The notes under the pieces are model-generated. The model ran no database searches and was not told where the DNA came from. It saw only the letters and a program-made list of their open reading frames with translations. Source: Yponomeuta sedellus (taxonomy: Eukaryota; Arthropoda; Insecta; Lepidoptera; Yponomeutidae). From it: a stretch of 64,000 nt of DNA. The DNA lies in the NCBI GenBank assembly GCA_934045075.1, contig OW203724.1, forward strand, positions 17,475,143 through 17,539,142. The letters run 5' to 3'. Positions within the stretch are counted from its first letter, which is position 1. Every line of letters begins with the position of its first letter. A program made the translations under genes and the position numbers. Shown one piece after another: positions 9,921-19,140 of the stretch.

Positions 9921-11808
9921 GCCCCTTAGACGTTCGTATTAATACAGGGCCAGCGTAATCAACGCCGCTGTTCTTAAAAGCTCTGTGTTGATTGACTCTT
10001 ATGGCTGGCAACTGACCCATGAACTGGTTCTTTATTTTGGCCTTGTCAACAATACAAATCTTGCAGTTGTGTATGCATCTTCTGACGCCAGTTTTTAGGC
10101 CAATCACCCAGTACTTGCTTCTTAAATAAGCCATCATCACTTGAATGCCACCATGAAGAGTTTTAATGTGTGCTTCCTGTATTAGCAATTTAGAGACGTG
10201 TTTACCCTTTGGAATGACGATAGGGTGTTTTGTGGTTTCTGCGATCTTTGCGTTTTGTAGACGGCCTCCCACCCTCAGTATACCTTTCTCATCTAAAAAG
10301 GGTGAAAGTGTGATAAGGGAACTTCTTTTCTTTACTTTTCCGTCTTTTCGTAACTCTTCCACTTCTCTTTCGTACACTAAGTTCTGATAATACTTAATAC
10401 ATTCCTCTAACACTTTCTCCATTTCATTCGAAACCAAGTATTTCTCTCTTGTTTCTGTTTCATTTTTCCTTAACATTCTTCTACAGTATGCTAGTACTCT
10501 TTTCATTCTTGATATTGATGAGAATCTTTCCCAAATTGGTGTTTCTTCTTCTGAAGCTGTGTGAAAGGTGACCTTCAATTCCAAATCTGTTTTTGGGGTT
10601 TCACAGCTGTCAAACGGTGTTTTGTCTTGCTTTAACCATTCCGGTCCAGTCCACCAAATCTTACATGCAGATACCTCGCTTGCTTTAATGCCTCTAGTTG
10701 CGATATCTGCGGGATTATCGGCAGACTGAACATGATGCCACCGGTTGCCGTCGATGATTCGGGTGATGTCTGTGATTCTGTTGGCTACGAAGGTTCGCCA
10801 ACTGCGTGAAGATGACTGTAGCCAGGATAAGACTACAGTTGAATCAGTCCAGGCAAATACCTTGTCCTTGGAAATAGTCAACGGATCCATGATGTCATTG
10901 ATAAGTTCTGCTAGTAGTGCTGCGGCACAGAGTTCTAATTTAGGTATTGACAGCTGTTTTATCGGTGCAACTTTAGTTCGAGATGCAATCATCGTGATGT
11001 GAACGTTGTCTCCCTCAATTACCTTAAGGTAAGTCACAGCAGCATATGCTTGAGAGGAAGCATCTGCAAACCCATGAAGTTCTACTTTCTCGTAGTTATT
11101 GGATGTGGTTTTCAGCCAGCGTGGCAGAGTAGTGTCGTGTAGGTGAATCAACTGCTGCCTGTATGTTTTCCATTCTGCACTCAATTCATGAGGCAGCTCG
11201 GCATCCCAATCTAATTCGCATTTCCACAGTTTTTGAATTAGCATCTTAGCTGTTATGATGACTGGTGACAGCCATCCAAAAGGATCGAAAAGGCGAGCAA
11301 CGTCTGATAGAATTGACCTCTTTGTTATAGGACATCTCATCTCTGGTAAGTTCACTGTGATTTTAAAGTTATCGTCTTTTCTGTCCCATGCCAATCCAAG
11401 AATTCGTACAATCTTGTCTAGCTTTATCTCTTTTATTTTACCTTCTCCTTGTAAAAAATCTAAAACTTCTTCAGAATTGCTCGACCACTTTTGCATTTCA
11501 AATCCTCCGCTCTTCAATATTGCTTTGATTTCTGCACACATCGTCTTTGTCTTCTCTATATTTTCATTTCCTGTCATTAAGTCATCCATATAGAATGAGT
11601 GTTTGATCACTGGTGCAGTGTAAGGATATTTGTGAGATTCATCATCGGCCAATTGGTTTAACGTTCGTACAGCAAGATAGGGTGCAGCTGCTGTACCAAA
11701 TGTTACAGTGGTGAGGTTGTAGTCTTTAAGGTTATCGTCTGAGTTATCGCGCCATACAATGCGTTGTAAGTTTGTGTGTTCCTCTATCATCCTGACCATT
11801 CGATACAT
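9715..11808 (-). pseudogene. BEL/Pao RT, RNase H and integrase N-terminal half
   Basis: This is the in-frame continuation of the polyprotein after the first lesion. The RT active-site motif YMDDL is intact (HSFYMDDLMTG). RNase H motifs FADASSQAYAAV and AWTDSTVVLSWL follow. The integrase HHCC region (HIKTLHGG ... CKICIVDKAK) and SGVDYAGPV mark the start of the catalytic core. Near 9790, after the second acidic region, a small deletion shifts the frame and disrupts the core around its second catalytic aspartate. About 20 residues after that point are nonsense. Confidence 0.85.
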
Positions 11809-14209
11809 CTTTTTTATGTCTCCGACTACACATATCCGATGCTTTCGCCATTTCGTTATGAGACTTCGAAGGTCTGGTTGCGTTTAGTGATTGACCGTTA
11901 GAACCCTTTGCAGAAGCATCGTATACGACTCGAACCTTAGTTGTGTCTTTGTCTTCGCGGATTACAGCATGATGGGGTAGATATATTGCAATATCGTTAT
12001 CTGTTGTTGGTGACTCTTTCATATGACCCATCTCCATGTACTCGTGTATAACCTTTGTGTATTCTGTCTTCAGCTCTTGATTTCTTTGAAACCTCCTTTC
12101 TAACTGGTTGAATCTTAATATAGCTTGTTGTTTAGTTTCTCCACATTTCTCCACAGTCTCTTTTATATCTTGTTTCAGCGGTAAATGTACTATGTATCTT
12201 CCAGTTTCATCTCTTTTAGTACTGTTTTTGTAAATCTCCTCACACCTTTCTTCTTCTTTTGTCATCAAGTTTCTCTTTTTGTATAAGTCTGTTTCTATCT
12301 CCCAGAACTTTCGTAACATATCATTGTCTTCTACAACTTGTCTCGTGATATGTAACGTTGTCAGATTGTGATCGTTTCTCATTTCTTTATCCTCTTGTTC
12401 ACCGGAAAGTATCCACCCCAACACTGTTTTCTGTGCCACTACGCCATCGGGCATTTTCATCAAGCCTTCTTCAATTATCTTGCAGAAAACGTCAGCACCA
12501 AGCAGCATGTCTATTTTGCCTGGTGTGTAATACGTAGGGTCCGCCAAGTTTAATGTTTGGAGTTCTTGCCAGTCCATCGTAAGGTTTCTGGATGGTAATT
12601 TAGTCGAGATTGTCTTCAGAACGTAAGCCTTGACTTTTATAGCTGCGTTTTTATTCCATATTGATGAAATTGACATTTCGACTAAATGTTTCAGAGGTAT
12701 TTGTGTTTCTTCTCCGACTCCAGAGGCGACACCGTTGATGTTGGTTCTGGGTAGGCCCAACAGTTCAACTACTCTTGCAGATACGAATGTAGCCTCTGAA
12801 CCTTGGTCAACTAAAGCTCGAAGCGTGTGGGTTCTACCATCCCGTGACTTGACTTCCACTTGAGCTGTCGCTAGCAGTACTTGTTGACCAGGTTGTTCCT
12901 TAGAGAAATGTGCTGTTGTGATTGTCGGTTCTGGTCGTGTATTGGTGCCTTGTGTTGTCTCTCGCGCTCGGTGCAAAAGAGAATGGTGTTTTCTTCTGCA
13001 GATTCGACATGTTGTTCTTTGTTTACATCTGTACACGTTATGATTTGGTATGAGACAGTTGTAACATAAGTTGTTGTTCTTTACAAATTCCTGCCTCTGA
13101 TCTAAGGTTTGTTTTGCAAAGTCCTTGCAATTGTATAAGTAGTGATCACCCTTGCAATAAATACATAACGTCGATGAGCTGACTTTCGCATGTGCAGTTT
13201 GACATGTATCACTTTCACTATATTCGGTGGTAGCATGGAATGTCTTGTGTGTCTGGGGCTTATCTCTCGGTGATGTGGATGGTGGAGCAATTAATTCGAG
13301 TGTACGGAACTTACTCTGGAGAAATTGTTGCAATTCCTTCCATGTAGATATTTGATCGTAATCCTCCTTGTGTGCATGTTCTTCCCAGTCCTTTAATGAC
13401 TCTGTGTCTAATTTCTGTGTAACAAGAAATACTATCATAGGATCCCAAGAACTAGTAGGTATATCCAAGTTATTCAGGCTGTGTAAGCATTCTGTAGTTG
13501 TATCCAGCAGTGATTTTATTTGACTCGCTGACTGACTAGTTACCTTTTTTTGCCCAAATAGTCTTTTCAGAAGAGAATTCACGATCATTTTTTTGTTACC
13601 GAAACGCTCTTTGAGTATTTCCCATGCTTGTTTATAATTATTTTCCGTGATCTGAATTTGACGCAACAACATCTCCGCCTCACCAGCAACGCTTGTTTTT
13701 AAGTAATATAACTTTTGAACATTTTCCAAATTCGTGTTATGAACAAGTGCTGTGAATAAGTCCTGATAGGTAGGCCAATCTTCATACCTTCCCGAAAATG
13801 TAGGTAATTGTATTTTCGGTAGTGTGGCGAACGACAATTGATACTGAGGTGACGTAGTTGTTTCATCTGAAGTTCGTGGCTTGTATTGTGGCTGTTGTAA
13901 TTGAGTCAGAAGGTCGGTTAAATCTGCTTGTAACCCGAGGTACATTTCTTCGAACTTGAAGTATTCTTCATTGAGGAAATACTGCATTTCTCCCCGTTGT
14001 TCTCGAGGTGTACACTTTGTAAGATTCACATGAGCCTGTTTGAATATATTCCAATAATCGTCAATAGTTTTTATTCTTGTACGGATGTAACCTTCCGTTA
14101 GTCTTTGCTTTGGGCATTTTTTTAAATTAATTTGCGCCTTTTGTATTATAACAGCGGTGTCTTCCAATGTATTCAAATAGCCACTTTGTTCTTCAGTTAA
14201 TACTGCCAT
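11744..14209 (-). pseudogene. BEL/Pao gag, protease and start of RT
   Basis: The 821-codon frame begins MAVLTEEQSGYLNTLEDTA. Residues about 130-290 match the DUF1759 gag region of Pao elements (KIQLPTFSGRYEDW). Zinc knuckles follow: CIYCKGDHYLYNC, CYNCLIPNHNVYRC and a CRIC-type variant. The pepsin-like protease region has ALVDQGSEATFVS. The start of RT includes VRVVYDASAKG. True homology ends near 11885, where residues are missing and the frame shifts. The last 40 or so codons are out of frame. The real RT continues in the frame that opens at 11808. The element is in the left palindrome arm and is absent from the right arm. Confidence 0.85.
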
Positions 14210-14421
14210 TGTAAATTAATCACAGAAAAAGTTCACTTTCCATCACAATCACATTCAGTTCTACAACGTAATTAAATTACTGTTCACAAAATTGTCTTAA
14301 AACTGCACATCCGAACGACGTAAACAAGTCTCTTATCTAAGGAATGCGGTTCCTATTGTATTCGCGAGTTGCCGAGTCCGCTAGCCGATCTATTCCTTAA
14401 TCCGGGTCGTTTGGACCATAA

Positions 14422-14540
14422 TGCTTTGTAGTAAGGTTCTAATTGTATTAACAGATCGGCTTGTTGAATGAAAAACGTCCTCTCGCTATGATCGTTTATT
14501 TTGCACTGCCTTACATAGAATTTATCAAATGAATCGGACA
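14422..14540 (-). repeat. BEL/Pao 5' LTR
   Basis: Identical by eye to the LTR at 8693-8811. It is flanked outside by ATTTC (14541-14545) and inside by the primer-binding-site-like sequence. Being on the minus strand, this is the transcription-start side. Confidence 0.88.
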
Positions 14541-14545
14541 ATTTC

Positions 14546-14935
14546 ATTATCACTTGCTACAATAAGAATATTAAGAGTCACATGCCCAAGATCATCAGCC
14601 CAAATGTCGGTCTTGACAGTTTCTAAGCTTCTATTCTAGATAGAAATATGCCGTTTTCACTAAAGTATTTAAGTTACTGTCATTTTCTACAGCCGAAGAT
14701 TTGGACGTCTGATGATGACCAGCTCAAAAACACCCAGATCTTGGGCACCGTCGCACCTAGAAACCCGGAATTAAAGTTCGAATGTATAGTTTCATCACTC
14801 GCTACACTAGGAATATTAAGAGTCAGATGCCCAAGATCATCAGCTCGAATGTCGTTCTCAAGAGGTTTTAAGCTAGATAGAAATATGCCGTTTTCACTAA
14901 AATATTTAATTATATTCTTTTTAATGCACTAACCC
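14546..14935. repeat. Approximately 250-bp repeat units 2 and 3, left arm
   Basis: Two further imperfect tandem copies of the ATCATCAGC...TTTGGACGTC unit directly after the BEL/Pao element. A 94-codon plus-strand frame across them (14648) has a perfect mirror on the right arm at 19402-19118. It shows no protein motif and simply reflects the repeat. Confidence 0.6.
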
Positions 14936-15480
14936 GTGCTAAGGACAATTAAAAAAACCTATTTAGAGGTTAAAAATTCAACCCATGCCGGGACTCAAAC
15001 CAACGATCTCTGGTTAACTGTGCCAGCGCTCTCCCAACTGAGCTGATGGGCGACTACCGGCATCAGTAAAATTTCGACCGTCTTTACAATACTCTCTGTA
15101 TAACGTACAGGCAGCGACATCTGGCTGAAGTAATTTGCAACACTTGCAGCCGCGAGTTTTGAACTTACGACCTCTGGCTAACCGTGCCAGCGCTCTCCCA
15201 ACTGAGCTAATGGGCGACTGCCGACATCAGTGAAATTTCGACCGTCTTTACAATACTCTCTGTATAACGTACAGGCAGCGACATCTGGCTGAAGTAATTT
15301 GCAACACTTGCAGCCGCGAGTATTGAACCTACGACCTCTGGCTCACCGTGCCAGCGCTCTCCCAACTGAGCTAACTGAGCTGTACGTAATACAGAGAGTA
15401 TTGTAAAGAGGTTCGAAATTTCACTGATGTTGGCAGTCGTTAGGGCATGGGTGGAATTTTTAGCCTCTAAATAGATTTTT
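14935..15480 (-). repeat. tRNA-like SINE trimer, left arm
   Basis: Three tRNA-like modules occur in tandem, about 165-170 bp apart (around 14995-15055, 15165-15220 and 15325-15375). Each has GCCAGCGCTCTCCCAACTGA, which complements a Pol III A box (AGCTCAGTTGGGAGAGCGC), and a B-box-like GGTTCAA/GTTTGAG region. Modules are joined by a linker containing CAGGCAGCGACATCTGGCTG. The tail side has CTATTTAGAGG and TTAGCACGGG. The head resembles tRNA-Ile by memory. Confidence 0.7.
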
Positions 15481-15796
15481 TTAAAGTATTTAATTTCGCT
15501 GTCATACCAATCATCTGTCAGATTCCACACAAATGGCTATTAAAACCGTAAAATATTTACATACTTTTAAGTTAAGTATATTTTCTAGCCTTTTTTTACC
15601 TAAAAACTTTTAAAACCTCTTTCCTTTTACCTCGACCTCAGGGGCATAATTAAAACGTCTCATGTTTATTATCTAAATCAATAAATTAAGGTTTATGTAT
15701 AAAAAAACAATCTCCAAGCGTCCGACTAGTCCCTTCACCCGTCTTGTGTAAGTGAAGGTGCCACTGGACGCTGGATAAATCATCTCATTACGTAGA

Positions 15797-15987
15797 TACA
15801 TACATACATACATACATAGATACATACATACATACATACATACATACATACATACATACATACATACATACATACATACATACATACATACATACATACA
15901 TACATACATACATACATACATACATACATACATACATACATACATACATACATACATACATACATACATACATACATACATACATAC
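15797..15987. repeat. (ATAC)n microsatellite, left arm
   Basis: About 191 bp of ATAC/TACA repeats with one GATA interruption. It is the 3' tail of the minus-strand LINE at 15988-16318. The mirror microsatellite on the right arm is about 311 bp. Frames of alternating MYVC residues across it are artefacts. Confidence 0.95.
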
Positions 15988-16318
15988 CTGTATCCCAGAG
16001 GGGTAGGCAGAGACCAGGGACTGCCACTTGCCACGATCCTAACAGATCACCTTCGCTTTATCAACGTTCCGAAGTCGTTGCAAGCACGCACGCCGTTTCC
16101 GGTTACTTTTTATCTTCCCCTAATACATCCCCTATTTGGTCGATGTATGTCCGCCTGGGAAGTCCCTTACCAGCCCTTCCACTCACATTCGCAATATATA
16201 TTTGTTTCGTCGATCTTTCTTCCTTCATCCTCTCCACATGTCCAAACCAACGCAACATTCTTTTCTGAATTCTAGTCACTACATCCTCTTTCAGTCCACA
16301 ACGTTCTCTTATCATTAC
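15988..16318 (-). pseudogene. LINE RT C-terminus and 3'UTR, left arm copy
   Basis: The minus-strand frame 16315-16103 encodes 70 residues starting MIRERCGLKEDVVTRIQKRM, then LRWFGHVERMKEERSTKQ and GKGLPRRTYIDQIGD. This is the C-terminal tail of an RTE/Jockey-like LINE reverse transcriptase. The catalytic domain is absent because the copy is 5'-truncated. It mirrors 17617-17947. The palindrome ends inside this element's target duplication, 8 bp beyond the LINE. Confidence 0.7.
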
Positions 16319-16600
16319 ATAGAACTTTATTTCATATGCAATGTCTTTTTTAATATTTAATATCTGATTAAAATTTATTTATGTAAATAATTTTTTACCA
16401 TTATGAAATACAAATTCGTATCAAAATGCCAATCCAGATGGGCACGCGTGCAAAGCCTATACTATAAGAAAACCGTCGATAGAACCCGTGTAGATCGTTC
16501 TAATACGGGACGCAATAATTATTCACTCGTCCTAGGTCATTCATTCAAAAATATCAACCCCTACCAATTGCTTGACTTTGATGAGTATTTAAAAAAAAAA

Positions 16601-16899
16601 ATTTAAATAAAAAATAAAAACCGACTTCTGCACCCGAGGCACTAAAAACGCAAAAATAATTTAAACATAGGTGATCTATAAATTCGAAATTCGTATATTT
16701 CTAGGTATTGTAGAAGGATATCTTGGAGTCGGTGCCAAGTTCCAGACCATCACATACATTTTGGGCACCGACTCCAAGATATCCTTCTACAATACCTAGA
16801 AATATGCAAATTTCGAATTTATAGATCACCTATGTTTAAATTATTTCTGCGTTTTTAGTGCCTCGGGTGCAGAAGTCGGTTTTTATTTTTTATTTAAAA
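16601..16899. mobile_element. Hairpin element with 136-bp arms
   Basis: Arms 16601-16736 and 16764-16899 are near-perfect reverse complements around a 27-bp loop. The arm termini are ATTTAAATAAAAAATAAAAA / ATTTTTTATTTAAA, and the arms include CCGACTTCTGCACCCGAGGC and CTAGGTATTGTAGAAGGATA. No coding frame is present. It has the form of a foldback MITE. I could not define a target duplication because the flanks are A/T runs. Confidence 0.75.
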
Positions 16900-17179
16900 T
16901 TTTTATTTCACGATTTTTAGTGCAAAACAAATGTGGTTTTAATAACTACGCGTGACTACAGTATATTTTTTATTATTTTTTATTCGCTTCATAGGCCTTA
17001 AATTAGTAACTGCATTCAAGCGCTCGGTTTGGATATTTTTTATCTTGGCCTTTGCTAATAAATCCCGTGTTTGATCGAAATATATTTGCCCTTCATCCTC
17101 TCCATATGTTCAATCGAGCGCAACATTCCTTTCTCAATAATTCTAGTCTCATCTCTTTTAGTTAACATGTTTATCAAAA

Positions 17180-17540
17180 CGCTTGTGGCCTAGGCAAACC
17201 GAGTGATTGAAAACAATCACTTGGATAAAGCAATAACAGGCGCGGTCAGGTACAGGATGGGTGAGCGTCCCGTGACTACCGCTAGTGGCATTTTTCCGAG
17301 CGCTTCCGTGTTTCGCAAGGCACGTTAAGCCGTTGGTGCCGGCTGTCATATAATGGTAGTCGTTAAGGCATGTCAGAGGCCTCATGGGCGGCTTGATAAC
17401 TTCTGAGAGCAAGGCCCGCCACTGTCTTAAAATCCTCCACCAACCCGGGCTTGGCCCCCATGGTGGAATATGGCCTAACCTTCCTGCGATGCAGGAAGAG
17501 ACCGGTGCCCCAGCAATGGGGACATACAAGGGTTGATAAC
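17180..17540 (+). repeat. SINE-A copy, near full length
   Basis: It starts GCTTGTGGCCTAGGCAAACC and ends GGGGACATACAAGGGTTGAT. The head contains TGGCCTAG and related sequence fitting a Pol III A box (best seen as TGGCCTAGTCG in the 21037 copy), followed by GCGGTCAGGT. The body runs through GCGCTTCCGTG, AAGCCGTTGGTGCCGGCTGT and CAGGAAGAGACC. The 123-codon minus-strand frame across it is a property of the repeat, not a gene. Confidence 0.65.
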
Positions 17541-17616
17541 GAACGAACGTTTATCAAAACACTACTAAGTGATTCCGTGAAGATACTTTTTTACGTACAT
17601 TGGCCTTTGCATCTAC

Positions 17617-17947
17617 GTAATGATAAGAGAACGTTGTGGACTGAAAGAGGATGTAGTGTCTAGAATTCAGAAAAGAATGTTGCGTTGGTTTGGACATGTG
17701 GAGAGGATGAAGGAAGAAAGATCGACGAAACAAATATATATTGCGAATGTGAGTGGAAGGGCTGGTAAGGGACTTCCCAGGCGGACATACATCGACCAAA
17801 TAGGGGATGTATTAGGGGAAGATAAAAAGTAACCGGAAACGGCGTGCGTGCTTGCAACGACTTCGGAACGTTGATAAAGCGAAGGTGATCTGTTAGGATC
17901 GTGGCAAGTGGCAGTCCCTGGTCTCTGCCTACCCCTCTGGGATACAG
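17617..17947 (+). pseudogene. LINE RT C-terminus and 3'UTR, right arm copy
   Basis: The frame 17620-17832 encodes 70 residues differing from the left-arm copy at one visible position (VSRIQ versus VTRIQ) and stops with TAA. The 3'UTR ends CTCTGGGATACAG and runs into (GTAT)n. The 13-bp duplication ATCTACGTAATGA lies at 17611-17623 and 18258-18270. The copy therefore has complete insertion boundaries. It interrupts a SINE-B repeat (GGCCTTTGC before it, GATGATTTATCC after it). Confidence 0.75.
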
Positions 17948-18260
17948 GTATGTATGTATGTATGTATGTATGTATGTATGTATGTATGTATGTATGTATG
18001 TATGTATGTATGTATGTATGTATGTATGTATGTATGTATGTATGTATGTATGTATGTATGTATGTATGTATGTATGTATGTATGTATGTATGTATGTATG
18101 TATGTATGTATGTATGTATGTATGTATGTATGTATGTATGTATGTATGTATGTATGTATGTATGTATGTATGTATGTATGTATGTATGTATGTATGTATG
18201 TATGTATGTATGTATGTATGTATGTATGTATCTATGTATGTATGTATGTATGTATGTATC
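17948..18260. repeat. (GTAT)n microsatellite, right arm
   Basis: About 311 bp of GTAT repeats with a single TATC interruption at about 18232. It follows directly on the LINE 3'UTR and ends in that LINE's target duplication, so it is the expanded 3' tail of the retrotransposon. Confidence 0.95.
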
Positions 18261-18345
18261 TACGTAATGAGATGATTTATCCAGCGTCCAGTGGCACCTT
18301 CACTTACACAAGACGGGTGAAGGGACTAGTCGGACGCTTGGAGAT
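18258..18345 (-). repeat. SINE-B fragment, right arm
   Basis: ATCTACGTAATGAGATGATT, then CCAGTGGCACCTTCA and GGTGAAGGGAC, match the reverse complement of 25800-25890. The other end of the same SINE (GGCCTTTGCATCTAC, 17602-17616) lies on the far side of the inserted LINE. The left arm keeps only the 15725-15796 mirror portion. Confidence 0.6.
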
Positions 18346-18649
18346 TGTTTTTTTATACATAAACCTTAATTTATTGATTTAGATAATAAACATGAGACGT
18401 TTTAATTATGCCCCTGAGGTCGAGGTAAAAGGAAAGAGGTTTTAAAAGTTTTTAGGTAAAAAAAGGCTAGAAAATATACTTAACTTAAAAGTATGTAAAT
18501 ATTTTACGGTTTTAATAGCCATTTGTGTGGAATCTGACAGATGATTGGTATGACAGCGAAATTAAATACTTTAAAAAAATCTATTTAGAGGCTAAAAATT
18601 CCACCCATGCCCTAACGACTGCCAACATCAGTGAAATTTCGAACCTCTT

Positions 18650-19140
18650 TACAATACTCTCTGTATTACGTACAGCTCAGTTAGCTCAGTTGGGAGAGCG
18701 CTGGCACGGTGAGCCAGAGGTCGTAGGTTCAATACTCGCGGCTGCAAGTCTTGCAAATTACTTCAGCCAGATGTCGCTGCCTGTACGTTATACAGAGAGT
18801 ATTGTAAAGACGGTCGAAATTTCACTGATGTCGGTAGTTGCCCATCAGCTCAGTTGGGAGAGCGCTGGCACGGTTAGCCAGAGGTCGTAAGTTCAAAACT
18901 CGCGGAGTGTTGCAAATTACTTCAGCCAGATGTCGCTGCCTGTACGTTATACAGAGAGTATTGTAAAGACGGTCGAAATTTCACTGATGCCGGTAGTCGC
19001 CCATCAGCTCAGTTGGGAGAGCGCTGGCACAGTTAACCAGAGATCGTTGGTTTGAGTCCCGGCATGGGTTGAATTTTTAACCTCTAAATAGGTTTTTTTA
19101 ATTGTCCTTAGCACGGGTTAGTGCATTAAAAAGAATATAA
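18650..19140 (+). repeat. tRNA-like SINE trimer, right arm
   Basis: Mirror of the left-arm trimer. tRNA-like modules lie at about 18676-18745, 18840-18905 and 18999-19066, each with AGCTCAGTTGGGAGAGCGC. The 3' end reads CTCTAAATAGG, TTAGCACGGGTTAGTGCATT. Relative to the left arm it lacks six bases (TGCAGC) in the second linker. Confidence 0.7.

Larger units (their letters stand above)
8693..14540 (-). mobile_element. BEL/Pao LTR retrotransposon, complete ends, broken ORFs
   Basis: The element is bounded by two identical LTRs, 8693-8811 and 14422-14540, which start TG and end CA. The 5-bp duplication ATTTC lies at 8688-8692 and 14541-14545. It is transcribed right to left. Next to the 5' LTR, the coding strand reads TTATGGTCCAAACGACCCGG, so TGGTCCAAACGACC is the likely primer-binding site. 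A purine-rich tract, GGTGGGCGGAA, abuts the 3' LTR (8812-8822). Coding order is gag, zinc knuckles, aspartic protease, RT, RNase H, integrase, as in BEL/Pao. Two frameshift or deletion lesions break the polyprotein. At 119 bp the LTRs are short for the superfamily. Confidence 0.9.
16319..17616. other. Palindrome spacer
   Basis: The 1298 bp between the two arms are not mirrored overall. They contain the short hairpin element at 16601-16899 and a nearly full SINE-A copy at about 17180-17540. The remainder (16319-16600, 16900-17170) shows no gene. The stretch at about 17085-17140 resembles a LINE 3' fragment (CCTTCATCCTCTCCATATGT). Confidence 0.6.

Noticed and set aside
14995..15375. CRISPR-like array or tRNA cluster
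   Set aside because: The repeats are three about 165-170-bp tRNA-like SINE units with conserved linkers. There are no short repeats with unique spacers, and the genome is eukaryotic.
17158..17529. 123-codon minus-strand frame
   Set aside because: The same reading frame recurs in every SINE-A copy with lesions, so it is a repeat property rather than a gene.
15673..18382. Long frames of alternating MYVC residues over the microsatellites
   Set aside because: They are translations of the (GTAT)n arrays in several frames, with no other coding signal.
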